NCBI GenBank assembly: GCA_937920105.1 | Contig: CALETH010000073.1 | Coordinates: forward strand, 1 to 20,132 | Direction of reading: 5' to 3' | Length of the DNA stretch: 20,132 nucleotides | Source: an uncultured Bacteroidota bacterium | GTDB taxonomy: Bacteria > Bacteroidota > Ignavibacteria > UBA10030 > UBA8401 | Translations under genes and position numbers: made by a program | Notes under the pieces: generated by a model | Database searches by the model: none | Told to the model about the DNA's origin: nothing | What the model saw: the letters and a program-made list of their open reading frames with translations, nothing else | Shown here: in pieces, positions 1 to 7,779 of the stretch | Position numbering within the stretch: position 1 is the stretch's first letter | Layout of the letters: each line of letters starts with the position of its first letter

Positions 1-124
1 TATTCTTGGTCATTGACTTACAAGTTATTTTATATAACTTATCTAGTCAAGCCCCTTAAATTATTATTCAATGATTAAATGATTTGTAGGATGAATAAGT
101 TTGGTAATTCCTAAAATGATTAAT
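1..124. other. left-edge AT-rich non-coding stretch
   Basis: No convincing gene is visible here. It lies downstream of the minus-strand gene that stops at 125. A small perfect stem (AAGTTAT, 22-28, with ATAACTT, 34-40; 5-base loop) is present. In DNA this AT-rich such a stem can arise by chance, and it has no clear U-tract on the minus strand, so I do not call it a terminator. Confidence 0.4.
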
Positions 125-853
125 TTATCGTTTATATTCTGGTTGCAGTATATACTTTTTTCCATCATATTTATATATTTTTGTGGTATTACTTTTTTCA
201 TATTTTCTTAAATATGGGATATATCTTAATATAATTTTTTTATCAAAAAGTTCTTTTTTTCCATCATTATCAATATCTCTAAAAAAAATATTATGACGTT
301 TTTCTACTTCAATTGAATTAGTAACAGTATTATTCTGTATTGCTGTACAAATTCCATACGCATTAATACCATCAAAACCATCTATAGAATACAAAGTATT
401 AATGTTTTGTAATTCTATAGAATAGACACTCCAAATTAACCCAAAAGAACCTTGATTTCCTCCACCTGCATGAACAAATATTTCTTGCTTTCCATCATTC
501 TTATCAATATTAAAAATATAAAATTCTATCCAATCTGCATCTTCTATTTTACTTTTAAGTACGAGTTTTTGATTTTCATAACCCACAAGCCATAATTCTG
601 CCCAACCTGAAGCATGACATTGATTTTTATCGTATATATTAACAATTATTTCGTTACTATTGGGTTGAGAAAATGAACCACTTGCGAAACTTTGTATTTC
701 AATATCATAATCAGTGCTATCATCATTTTTCTTTCCAAAAAAAAGAGAAGCCAATTTTTGTTTTACGATAGTGTCTCCTTTTTCTACAGAAAAACTGGTT
801 GCACTGAAAAACAATCCAAAAATATAAATATAAATACAAAAATCAGTTTTCAT
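125..853 (-). CDS. secreted hypothetical protein with two FG-GAP/VCBS-like calcium-loop motifs
   Basis: A 242-residue protein that I do not recognise as a named family. Residues 1-22 form a hydrophobic signal-peptide-like stretch (CIYIYIFGLFFSATSFS), so export to the periplasm or cell surface is likely. Two Asp-rich loops, NIDKNDG (115-121) and DIDNDG (193-198), each followed by a hydrophobic strand (KQEIFV, KKELF), resemble the Ca2+-binding turns of FG-GAP/VCBS beta-propeller repeats. Two loops are too few for a full propeller. Its ATG overlaps the end of the upstream nucleotidyltransferase gene by 11 bases, which suggests co-transcription and coupled translation. The function is unknown, and the calcium-binding role is inferred only from the motif. 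Confidence 0.7.
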   Translation of the reverse strand: MKTDFCIYIYIFGLFFSATSFSVEKGDTIVKQKLASLFFGKKNDDSTDYDIEIQSFASGSFSQPNSNEIIVNIYDKNQCHASGWAELWLVGYENQKLVLKSKIEDADWIEFYIFNIDKNDGKQEIFVHAGGGNQGSFGLIWSVYSIELQNINTLYSIDGFDGINAYGICTAIQNNTVTNSIEVEKRHNIFFRDIDNDGKKELFDKKIILRYIPYLRKYEKSNTTKIYKYDGKKYILQPEYKR

Positions 854-1145
854 ACAATATTTTAGAATACTTCATTGCCTCATTTTTAAAACTTTGGCTT
901 GTCTGACTGAAATCTACAAAATCTATTTTTTGTAAGATAGGAAGAGCATCAAGTTCATCCTGAATTGCAAATTTTATTTTAACGGAAATTTTTTCTTTTG
1001 CTTCAATACCAAAATCATAATCCGAACGCTCATTATATTTTCCCGAAACACGAGAACCAAAAAGAAAAAATCTAATTCCCTTTTGTTGTTCAAGATGTTT
1101 TTTGATAATTTCTACAACCTGTTGTTGTACTTCTTGTGTTGTCAT
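843..1145 (-). CDS. MNT-type minimal nucleotidyltransferase (orphan)
   Basis: A 100-residue protein with the polymerase-beta-like nucleotidyltransferase signature GSRVSGKYNERSDYDFGI: G30-S31 followed by the metal-binding pair D42-x-D44, with a further acidic strand IDFVDF (75-80) that should supply the third Asp. Length and motif match the MNT/HI0073 group. Many of these pair with a HEPN protein and act as antitoxins that modify it (e.g. MntA with HepT). No HEPN gene is adjacent: upstream is a divergent hydrolase, and downstream is an overlapping secreted protein with no HEPN features. A short purine stretch, AAGAG, lies about 4 bases before the ATG. Nucleotidyl transfer is well supported, but the target is unknown. 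Confidence 0.85.
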   Translation of the reverse strand: MTTQEVQQQVVEIIKKHLEQQKGIRFFLFGSRVSGKYNERSDYDFGIEAKEKISVKIKFAIQDELDALPILQKIDFVDFSQTSQSFKNEAMKYSKILYEN

Positions 1146-1255
1146 AATCTCTTATTGTACGAATTTTTTTTTTGAGATAAAAATCTCTATTGGTAGAAAA
1201 GGAAAAAATTTTTATATTGAAAACAATTTATTTCACTGCTATTATAATTATTTGT
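1146..1255. promoter_or_regulatory. divergent intergenic region, putative promoter
   Basis: This 110-base AT-rich gap separates the minus-strand nucleotidyltransferase from the plus-strand hydrolase, so promoters for both should lie here. A TATAAT hexamer sits at 1243-1248 and a TTGAAA at 1217-1222, but the 20-base spacing is long and the hexamer is only 7 bases before the ATG at 1256. A small stem, GAGAT-AAAA-ATCTC, is at 1174-1187. In DNA this AT-rich these matches are weak evidence. Confidence 0.25.
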
Positions 1256-2764
1256 ATGAAAAAATTCATTTTCATCCTCTTCTTCACCACATCACTTTTT
1301 GCTCAACCAAGTTTTATTACCGATTCTCTTGATAGTTACATCACTCGCGAAATGCAACGTTGGCAAGTTCCCGGATTGGCAATTGCCATTGTAAAAGACG
1401 GAAAAATTGTTGTTGCAAAGGGCTACGGTGTAAAAGAATTTGGAAAAAATGAACCCGTCAATGAATATACACTTTTTCAAATTGCTTCTAATAGCAAAGC
1501 CTTTACCGGAACAGCCATTGCACTGCTTGATTATCAAAAAAAAATATTGTTAGATGAAAAAGTAACTACTTATCTTCCCGATTTCCGATTATATGATGAT
1601 TGCACTACTCAACTTTGCACTGTTCGAGATTTACTTTGCCACAGAATTGGTTTGCAAACATTTCAAGGAGATTTTCTTAACTGGGGAAGCACTCTCACAC
1701 GCAAAGAAATCATCAATAAAATTCGTGATAACAAACCACAATATTCTTTCCGCTCAAAATACGGTTATTGCAATTCTTCTTTTGTCACTGCAGGAGAACT
1801 TATTCCCGCTGTTACAGATACAAGTTGGGATGCTTTTCTTCGCGTACATTTTTTTGAACCACTACAAATGCAACTCACCAACACTTCCTACAAAAAAATG
1901 CTCAATGATAAGAATGCTTGCACACCTCATACTTTAGTTGATGGAAAATTAGTAACGATACCGTTAAAGAATATTGAAAATCTCGGACCTTCTGCTTCTA
2001 TTAACTCTAACGTACGAGATATGGCAAATTGGATATTAATGCAATTGGATAGTGGAAAATTTAACGGGAAACAAATTCTCCCTTGGAAAGTTTTGCAAGA
2101 AACACGAAAATCTCAAATGCTTGTGAATGATGTTTCTTCAAAAACTTTTAAGACAATGAATTTTTCTACGTACGGATTAGGTTGGTTTATTGGAGATTTT
2201 GAAGGAAGAAAAATTTACTCACATAGTGGCGGCTCTAATGGATTTGTTACAAAAACAGATTTTATCCCACAAGAAAATTTAGGAATTATCGTCTACACAA
2301 ATACTGATGCAAATTCTTTATATGATGCTCTCGGAAAACAAATTATCGAATCCTATCTCTCACTACCCTATCGCAATCTCAGCCAAATATATTTTGAGCG
2401 AAATCAAAAATCAGTAGAAACAAAAGAGCAACAACTTCAACAATGGCGAGATACTGTTGCACAAAACAATACACCGCCGTTGAAATTACAACACTACACT
2501 GGAACATATCGCAACACATTGTATGGTGATATTGATATTCGTTTAGAAAAAGGAAAGTTACATATTTATTTTTCTCATCATCCCGATAACATTGGTAAAT
2601 TAGAATATATGAAAGACAATAAATTTCTTTGCACCTACTCTGATGTTACTTGTGGAGTGCAGGTTACACCATTTTCTATAAAGGATGGAAAAGTAGAATC
2701 TGTAACAATTAAGGTAGAAGATTTTATTGATTATTTGAGTTATGATTTTGTGAAAATAAAATGA
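1256..2764 (+). CDS. secreted serine hydrolase, beta-lactamase/DD-peptidase fold (S12-like) with C-terminal DUF3471-like domain
   Basis: A 502-residue class C beta-lactamase-like serine hydrolase. The catalytic motifs are in order: SxxK as S78-N-S-K81 (nucleophile and base), YxN as Y171-C-N173, and HxG as H323-S-G325 in place of KTG. Residues 1-16 are a signal peptide ending LFA|Q. The last ~100 residues (from about 400, LQHYTGTYRNTLYGDI) resemble the DUF3471 beta domain often found at the C-terminus of this family. The ATG at 1256 is preferred over an in-frame TTG at 1190 because it puts the signal peptide at the very N-terminus; no good Shine-Dalgarno is visible. Family members include peptidases, esterases and beta-lactamases, so the substrate cannot be assigned and resistance should not be assumed. 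The 3' end overlaps the next gene by 4 bases. Confidence 0.9.
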   Translation: MKKFIFILFFTTSLFAQPSFITDSLDSYITREMQRWQVPGLAIAIVKDGKIVVAKGYGVKEFGKNEPVNEYTLFQIASNSKAFTGTAIALLDYQKKILLDEKVTTYLPDFRLYDDCTTQLCTVRDLLCHRIGLQTFQGDFLNWGSTLTRKEIINKIRDNKPQYSFRSKYGYCNSSFVTAGELIPAVTDTSWDAFLRVHFFEPLQMQLTNTSYKKMLNDKNACTPHTLVDGKLVTIPLKNIENLGPSASINSNVRDMANWILMQLDSGKFNGKQILPWKVLQETRKSQMLVNDVSSKTFKTMNFSTYGLGWFIGDFEGRKIYSHSGGSNGFVTKTDFIPQENLGIIVYTNTDANSLYDALGKQIIESYLSLPYRNLSQIYFERNQKSVETKEQQLQQWRDTVAQNNTPPLKLQHYTGTYRNTLYGDIDIRLEKGKLHIYFSHHPDNIGKLEYMKDNKFLCTYSDVTCGVQVTPFSIKDGKVESVTIKVEDFIDYLSYDFVKIK

Positions 2765-3321
2765 AGAAGGATGATTTAATACAATCTATTTATGAAGTTT
2801 TTAAAGATGTACAATTAGATGATGGTATCGGACTTTGGGAAGCCCGAATGATTGATGATTATTATGAAGAAAGTGACTCACGATATACAGAAGTTCGTCA
2901 AAAAGATGAAAGAAAAGATTGGAAAAAACTTTTACCAATTTTCCTCAACCAAGATGATAAAAAGAATTATGTTTCCGATACTTGGACTTTTATGGATGTA
3001 AAAGGAAAATTATTTCATCTACCATTATTTTTATTGCAAGATATACACTATGGAAATAGTGAAGATTATTTATTTTATAATCCTATAATTTACTATCTCA
3101 CAATTATTGATAGTGATAATAATTCTTTAGAATTTTTCAAAAACTTAAACATATCACAAAAAAAATTATTACTCAATTTTTTAGAATATAAAGTACATGA
3201 GTACATTATAAAAAATAATGAAGATAGCGATTACGAAGATAAATTATCAGAATATCAAAAAGCAAAAGAAAATTTTGTAAGATTTATTTATCATGCAAAT
3301 CATTTTATCATTCAATCATAG
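2761..3321 (+). CDS. DUF6714-like cytoplasmic protein
   Basis: A 186-residue soluble acidic protein with no signal peptide or membrane segment. The run DDGIGLWEARMIDDY (20-34), followed by DERKDWKKL and then DTWTFMDVKGKLFHLPLFL, matches my memory of the DUF6714 family, which has no known function. The ATG overlaps the TGA of the upstream secreted hydrolase (ATGA, 2761-2764), so the two genes are probably translationally coupled. A plausible but untested idea is that this cytoplasmic partner is simply co-expressed with the hydrolase. The family assignment is from recall of the motif, not from a search. Confidence 0.7.
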   Translation: MKKDDLIQSIYEVFKDVQLDDGIGLWEARMIDDYYEESDSRYTEVRQKDERKDWKKLLPIFLNQDDKKNYVSDTWTFMDVKGKLFHLPLFLLQDIHYGNSEDYLFYNPIIYYLTIIDSDNNSLEFFKNLNISQKKLLLNFLEYKVHEYIIKNNEDSDYEDKLSEYQKAKENFVRFIYHANHFIIQS

Positions 3322-3381
3322 TTAAAGAATTTAATCATAGTATAAAAACCATATATCCATAAACCAAATTACGAGGTCTTA
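3322..3381 (+). promoter_or_regulatory. leader of the pyrophosphatase gene with Shine-Dalgarno
   Basis: A 60-base gap upstream of hppA. GAGGT at 3373-3377, 4 bases before the ATG at 3382, is one of the better ribosome-binding sites in the window and fixes the start. ATCATAGT occurs twice, at the end of the previous gene and again near 3333. No confident promoter hexamers are seen. Confidence 0.5.
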
Positions 3382-5439
3382 ATGAATCAATACATCATCG
3401 CCACAATTATTATTGGAGCAGTAGGAATGCTTACCGCAATAGCACTCTACCTCTCCATTAAAAAACAACCGGAAGGCAATGAAACAATGAAAAACATTGC
3501 ATCACAAATTCATGCAGGTGCAATGGCATTTCTAAAAAGAGAGTACACCGTACTCGCCTTCTTTGTTATCGCCGTAGCAATATTTCTCGGCATCTTCATT
3601 AACAGGGAAACATCCATAGCATTTATCAGCGGAGCAATCTGTTCTATCCTTGCCGGATTTTTCGGAATGCAAGCCGCAACCAAAGCCAACGTTCGCACTA
3701 CCGAAGCAGCACGCAGCGAAGGACAAGGCAAAGCACTTCTCACCGCATTTAATGGCGGAGCAGTGATGGGATTAAGTGTTGCTTCTATCGGACTTATCGG
3801 TGTAGGAATTTTCTTTTACATGTACGGATTTACTCAATATGTTTCTATTATAAATGGATTCGCAATGGGAGCAAGTTCTATTGCACTTTTCGCACGCGTT
3901 GGTGGCGGAATTTACACCAAAGCCGCTGATGTTGGAGCAGATTTAGTTGGTAAAGTTGAAGCAAACATTCCTGAAGACGACCCACGAAATCCCGGAGTAA
4001 TTGCCGATAACGTTGGAGATAATGTTGGTGACGTTGCTGGTATGGGTGCAGATATTTTTGAATCCTACGTTGGTTCAATCATAGCAACAATCGCAATTGC
4101 TGCAACACTGTTGCCAGAAGGTTTAAACTTTTTAAAATCACATGCAGAAGTAAGTAACGAATCCATTAAAAATATTTTACTTTCCCTTCCACTCATTCTT
4201 TCTGCAATCGGACTTGTTGCATCGTTTGTGGGAATTGGTTCCATGAAAATTCTCAAACAATATTCACCCGCCGCTGCATTACGATATTCTACATTTATTG
4301 CTGCAGGAATTTTTCTTGCTGGTTCATATTTTTTCATCCACAATTATGATGTAAGCAATAATGTATTTTGGGCAGTATTGTTTGGAACAATTGGTGGAAT
4401 TTTTATCGGATTGATTACAGAATATTATACTTCCGCTTCACCAATTCTTCGCATTACCAACGCAAGCAAAACAGGTCCAGCAACAAATATTATTAGCGGA
4501 CTTGCTGTTGGATTGGAATCCACCGCACTTCCTGTAATTGCGATTTGCGTTGCAATTTATGTTGCCAATGATGTTGCGGGCTTATATGGAATCGGAATTG
4601 CTGCTGTAGGAATGCTTGCCACAGTTGGAATCACAATGTCCGTTGATGCGTACGGACCTATTGCTGACAACGCTGGTGGAATTTCTGAAATGAGCGGACT
4701 CGGACCTGAAGTTCGAAAAATTACTGATGGACTTGATTCTCTTGGCAACACCACCGCTGCAATCGGAAAGGGCTTTGCCATTGGTTCCGCTGCACTAACT
4801 GCCTTAGCACTTTTCGCTGCATTCTCTCAAGCAGTAGATGAAAAACTTCTCGCAGCAGGAAAAGAAAAATTACAAATCATCATCACCGAACCAAAAGTTG
4901 TGATTGGATTATTTATTGGTGGAGTTATTCCTTTTCTCGTTGGTGCGATGACGATGACTGCTGTTGGACGTGCTGCCGGAAAAATGGTTGATGAAATTCG
5001 CAGACAGTTCAGAGAAATTCCCGGATTATTAGAAGGAAAACCTGGTGTAAAACCAGAAACAGCAAAATGCGTTGATATCTCCACAAAAGCCGCATTACAA
5101 GAAATGGTAATTCCCGGATTAACAGCAGTTATTGCACCTGTTATTGTTGGTTTCGGACTTGGTGCTGCTGCACTCGGCGGAATGTTGGCTGGTGCCACAG
5201 TAACCGGTGTACTTGTTGCACTTATGATGGCAAATGCTGGTGGTGCTTGGGATAATGCAAAAAAAGCAATTGAAAAAGGTGAAGTTGAAGGTGAGAAAAA
5301 AGGAACAAACGCTCACAAAGCCGCTGTTGTTGGTGATACTGTTGGCGACCCTTTCAAAGATACATCAGGTCCAGCAATGAACATCCTTATAAAATTGATG
5401 TCCATTGTTTCTTTAGTAATCGCACCATTGTTAGTGTAA
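3382..5439 (+). CDS. hppA: K+-dependent membrane-bound (Na+ or H+) pumping pyrophosphatase
   Basis: A 685-residue polytopic protein that hydrolyses pyrophosphate and uses the energy to pump Na+ and/or H+ across the inner membrane. The substrate and metal motifs are intact: DVGADLVGKVE (183-193), DDPRNPGVIADNVGDNVGD (199-217), and the C-terminal GGAWDNAKKAIE and VVGDTVGDPFKDTSGPA. At the position that sets K+ dependence the sequence reads GNTT-A459-A-I-G462; K+-independent enzymes have Lys and Thr there, so this should be the K+-dependent type. E227 in DIFESY matches the gate glutamate of the Thermotoga Na+-pumping enzyme, but the sequence alone does not separate Na+-, H+- and dual-pumping subtypes. 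Downstream DedA and NhaD genes on the same strand give an ion-homeostasis context. A hairpin follows the stop. Confidence 0.96.
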   Translation: MNQYIIATIIIGAVGMLTAIALYLSIKKQPEGNETMKNIASQIHAGAMAFLKREYTVLAFFVIAVAIFLGIFINRETSIAFISGAICSILAGFFGMQAATKANVRTTEAARSEGQGKALLTAFNGGAVMGLSVASIGLIGVGIFFYMYGFTQYVSIINGFAMGASSIALFARVGGGIYTKAADVGADLVGKVEANIPEDDPRNPGVIADNVGDNVGDVAGMGADIFESYVGSIIATIAIAATLLPEGLNFLKSHAEVSNESIKNILLSLPLILSAIGLVASFVGIGSMKILKQYSPAAALRYSTFIAAGIFLAGSYFFIHNYDVSNNVFWAVLFGTIGGIFIGLITEYYTSASPILRITNASKTGPATNIISGLAVGLESTALPVIAICVAIYVANDVAGLYGIGIAAVGMLATVGITMSVDAYGPIADNAGGISEMSGLGPEVRKITDGLDSLGNTTAAIGKGFAIGSAALTALALFAAFSQAVDEKLLAAGKEKLQIIITEPKVVIGLFIGGVIPFLVGAMTMTAVGRAAGKMVDEIRRQFREIPGLLEGKPGVKPETAKCVDISTKAALQEMVIPGLTAVIAPVIVGFGLGAAALGGMLAGATVTGVLVALMMANAGGAWDNAKKAIEKGEVEGEKKGTNAHKAAVVGDTVGDPFKDTSGPAMNILIKLMSIVSLVIAPLLV

Positions 5440-5477
5440 TTAAATTAATGAACAATTGACAATGAAAAATTAACAAT

Positions 5478-5511
5478 AGATTGTCATTCCACAAAAACGG
5501 AATGACAATCT
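5478..5511 (+). terminator. perfect 13-bp hairpin after hppA
   Basis: AGATTGTCATTCC (5478-5490) pairs perfectly with GGAATGACAATCT (5499-5511) around an 8-base loop, and TTTATATATT follows. It sits 38 bases after the hppA stop, as expected for a terminator, although the U-tract is short. Its right arm recurs exactly at 5638-5650, so it also belongs to the repeat family described under findings. Confidence 0.6.
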
Positions 5512-5548
5512 TTATATATTTAGAGAGTACTGAAAAATCTAAAATCAA

Positions 5549-5650
5549 CGTCATTCATAGGAGCGAAGCGACGAAGAATCCACAATTTTTGTGATACGTA
5601 CACTTGTGTTTGAAAAAAGAGATTCCTCGCTACGCTCGGAATGACAATCT
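5549..5650. repeat. imperfect inverted-repeat element between hppA and dedA
   Basis: The left arm, about 5549-5583 (CGTCATTC..GGAGCGAAGCG..GAATCC), is an imperfect reverse complement of the right arm, about 5618-5650 (GATTCCTCGC..ACGCTCGGAATGAC). The roughly 35 bases between them include a small CACAA-TTT-TTGTG stem. The arm type GTCATTC..GAGCG..AGCG..GAATC looks like the short non-autonomous intergenic repeats common in many bacterial genomes. Its right edge supplies the upstream in-frame ATG of the dedA reading frame. There is no coding content. Confidence 0.65.
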
Positions 5651-5670
5651 TTAATATACTCAACTCCTCC

Positions 5671-6309
5671 ATGACTCCCTTACTCCTCTTTCTCCCCACA
5701 TTAGAAGAAATAATTATTTGGGGTGGATATATCGGACTTTTTGCAATAATCTTTTCTGAAACCGGTTTACTCATCGGATTTTTTTTACCAGGAGATTCTC
5801 TGTTAGTTACTGCCGGACTTTTCGCTGCTGATGGAAAATTGGATATTTTTCTTCTCAACATTCTACTCATCATCGCCGCAATTACCGGAGATGCTGTTGG
5901 GTATAATATTGGAAAACGCGCTGGTAAAAAATTATACAATAGGCCAAACTCTCGTTTTTTTAGGCAAGATTATTTATTAAAAACAAAACATTTTTACGAT
6001 AAATATGGTGGCATTACTATTGTATTAGCACGTTTTATGCCATTTGCACGAACATTCGCTCCCGTTGTTGCCGGAATTGCAGAAATGCCGTATTCACGTT
6101 TCGCACTTTTTAATATTACTGGTGGAATTTTTTGGATTACCAGTATGACATTAACAGGATATTTTTTAGGAAAAACCGTTCCGAACATTAAAGAAAATAT
6201 TGAATATGTAATTATCATTATTATCTTCCTTTCCGTTTTACCAATATTCATTAAAGCAGGAAATTCATACATCAAAAAACGAAAAGAAAAAAAGAAATCC
6301 AAAGTTTAG
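5671..6309 (+). CDS. DedA-family (SNARE-associated/VTT domain) inner-membrane protein
   Basis: A 212-residue DedA-family protein. Family members are inner-membrane proteins needed for membrane homeostasis and for recycling lipid carriers such as undecaprenyl phosphate. Family marks are E30-TGLLIGFFLPGDSLL (30-45), TGDAVGYNIGKRAG (72-85) and the conserved R121-F-M-P-F-A-R-T-F-A-P-V-V-A-G motif (121-135), with a Lys-rich cytosolic tail (IKKRKEKKKSKV). I start it at the ATG at 5671 rather than the in-frame ATG at 5641, because the earlier ATG lies inside the GGAATGACA repeat end and adds ten residues with no family resemblance. Its particular substrate lipid is not readable from the sequence. 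Confidence 0.9.
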   Translation: MTPLLLFLPTLEEIIIWGGYIGLFAIIFSETGLLIGFFLPGDSLLVTAGLFAADGKLDIFLLNILLIIAAITGDAVGYNIGKRAGKKLYNRPNSRFFRQDYLLKTKHFYDKYGGITIVLARFMPFARTFAPVVAGIAEMPYSRFALFNITGGIFWITSMTLTGYFLGKTVPNIKENIEYVIIIIIFLSVLPIFIKAGNSYIKKRKEKKKSKV

Positions 6310-6311
6310 TA

Positions 6312-6356
6312 AGATTACAAAATCCGCCATAGGCGGATTAAAAACTTTTGTAATCT
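6312..6356 (+). terminator. nested double hairpin directly after dedA
   Basis: An outer stem, AGATTACAAAA (6312-6322) with TTTTGTAATCT (6346-6356), encloses an inner perfect 8-bp stem, AATCCGCC-ATA-GGCGGATT (6321-6339; two bases shared with the outer arm). It begins 2 bases after the stop. No U-tract follows on the plus strand, so Rho-independent termination is less certain than the structure itself. It could equally be an mRNA 3'-end stabiliser or a palindromic repeat. Confidence 0.5.
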
Positions 6357-6441
6357 GGGTTATCCTAAAAATCTTTTAATCAAAGTTATTTTTTATTCTA
6401 TATTTTTACTTCATCATTCATCCTTCTTACTTTTCTAATTT

Positions 6442-7725
6442 ATGCTTTCCATCCTTCCACTCATTTTCGTCGTTGGCTATCTTGCAATCGCACTTGAAGA
6501 ACCACTAAAAATTCATAAATCAGCAACAGCATTATTACTCGCCGTACTATGTTGGATTGTTCTTATCTACAGCAATATTCTTCCAACAGAAACGGTAATT
6601 CACAATTTAGAAACACATCTTTCCGATATTTCCCAAATTCTTTTTTTCTTAATTGGTGCAATGACGATTGTAGAATTAATTGATGCACACAAAGGATTTA
6701 AAATCATTACCGATTTTATCCAAACCGCAAATAATAAAAAATTATTATGGTTCATAAGTTTTATTACATTTTTTCTTTCAGCAGTATTAGATAACCTTAC
6801 AACAGCAATTGTAATGGTTTCTCTTTTACGTAAACTCATTCATGATAAGAATGAACGCATACTTTTTGCTTCAATGGTTATTATAGCAGCAAATGCCGGT
6901 GGTGCATGGACTCCTATTGGTGATGTTACTACAACAATGCTTTGGATTGGTGGACAAATTTCCGCACTCAACATTATGAAAATGTTATTTCTTCCTTCAC
7001 TAATTTCCTTACTTATACCACTTCTCTATCAAACATATTTTCTTAAAGGAAATTGGGAAACACAAAAAAATATTGGGACAGAAAATTTTCCACCCCAACA
7101 TTCAGAACCAGGTGGACAAAAAATTTTTTGGTTAGGAATTGGTTCACTCATCTTTGTTCCAATATTTAAAACTATCACCCATCTTCCACCATACATGGGT
7201 GTAATTATCGGTCTCGCAATATTGTGGATTGTGACAGACCTTATGCACCATAAATATGAAGAACGAACAGCACTACGAGTATTTCATGCACTTACCCGTA
7301 TCGATATTGCCGGAGTATTATTTTTTCTTGGAATTTTACTTGCTGTTGCAGCATTAGAAACCGGTGGCATTCTTCATCAACTTGCAGAATGGATGCAACT
7401 TCATATTGGCAACAATGATATTATTGTAACAGTGCTTGGATTGCTTTCTGCAATTATTGATAACGTACCACTTGTTGCAGCAACAATGGGAATGTACGAT
7501 ATGAATGTATATCCAATGGATGCAAAAATCTGGGAAATGATTGCTTATTGTGCAGGAACTGGCGGAAGTATTTTAATTATTGGTTCTGCAGCAGGCGTTG
7601 TAGTGATGGGAATGGAAAATATTTCTTTTAAATGGTATTTGAAAAAAATTAGTTTCCCTGCTTTGTTAGGATATTTAGGTGGCGTGATTGCGTATCTTGT
7701 AATTTTTTCTTTATTAGGAAAATAA
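6442..7725 (+). CDS. nhaD: NhaD-type Na+/H+ antiporter (ion transporter superfamily)
   Basis: A 427-residue integral membrane protein of the NhaD branch of the ion-transporter superfamily, expected to exchange Na+ (or Li+) for H+ across the inner membrane. The conserved LDNLTTAIVMVSLLRKL (116-132) and NAGGAWTPIGDVTTTMLW (151-168) segments are typical, and the C-terminal half repeats the pattern with DNVPLVAA and a GTGGSILIIGSAAGVV stretch. The length matches the family. The ATG at 6442 is followed at once by a hydrophobic helix; no Shine-Dalgarno is evident. Following hppA and dedA on the same strand, it could draw on the Na+/H+ gradients the pyrophosphatase maintains, but separate transcription is likely because hairpins lie between the genes. 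Confidence 0.93.
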   Translation: MLSILPLIFVVGYLAIALEEPLKIHKSATALLLAVLCWIVLIYSNILPTETVIHNLETHLSDISQILFFLIGAMTIVELIDAHKGFKIITDFIQTANNKKLLWFISFITFFLSAVLDNLTTAIVMVSLLRKLIHDKNERILFASMVIIAANAGGAWTPIGDVTTTMLWIGGQISALNIMKMLFLPSLISLLIPLLYQTYFLKGNWETQKNIGTENFPPQHSEPGGQKIFWLGIGSLIFVPIFKTITHLPPYMGVIIGLAILWIVTDLMHHKYEERTALRVFHALTRIDIAGVLFFLGILLAVAALETGGILHQLAEWMQLHIGNNDIIVTVLGLLSAIIDNVPLVAATMGMYDMNVYPMDAKIWEMIAYCAGTGGSILIIGSAAGVVVMGMENISFKWYLKKISFPALLGYLGGVIAYLVIFSLLGK

Positions 7726-7729
7726 AAAA

Positions 7730-7752
7730 GGCACGAATTTTTTATTCATGCC
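7730..7752 (-). terminator. intrinsic terminator between convergent genes
   Basis: In minus-strand RNA, GGCATGAAT pairs with ATTCGTGCC (one G-U pair) around a 5-A loop and is followed by TTTTTT (plus-strand A-run, 7724-7729). This is a good intrinsic terminator for the minus-strand gene ending at 7780. On the plus strand the same hairpin, 4 bases after the nhaD stop, may also help to stop nhaD transcription. Confidence 0.7.
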
Positions 7753-7779
7753 CACGTAAATACATCTCTACTTTATCAA

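Noticed and set aside
843..1145. A toxin-antitoxin module
   Set aside because: Only the MNT half is present. No HEPN gene is adjacent on either side, so a complete system cannot be claimed.
1190..1255. TTG start adding 22 residues to the serine hydrolase
   Set aside because: It would bury the signal peptide behind an extra hydrophobic stretch. The ATG at 1256 gives a textbook signal peptide.
1256..2764. Antibiotic-resistance beta-lactamase
   Set aside because: The SxxK/YxN/HxG motifs and DUF3471-like tail define a broad hydrolase family that includes peptidases and esterases. Nothing here points to beta-lactam hydrolysis.
5440..5670. A small RNA or riboswitch upstream of dedA
   Set aside because: The structure present is explained by repeat arms and a terminator-like hairpin. 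No known riboswitch core is recognised.
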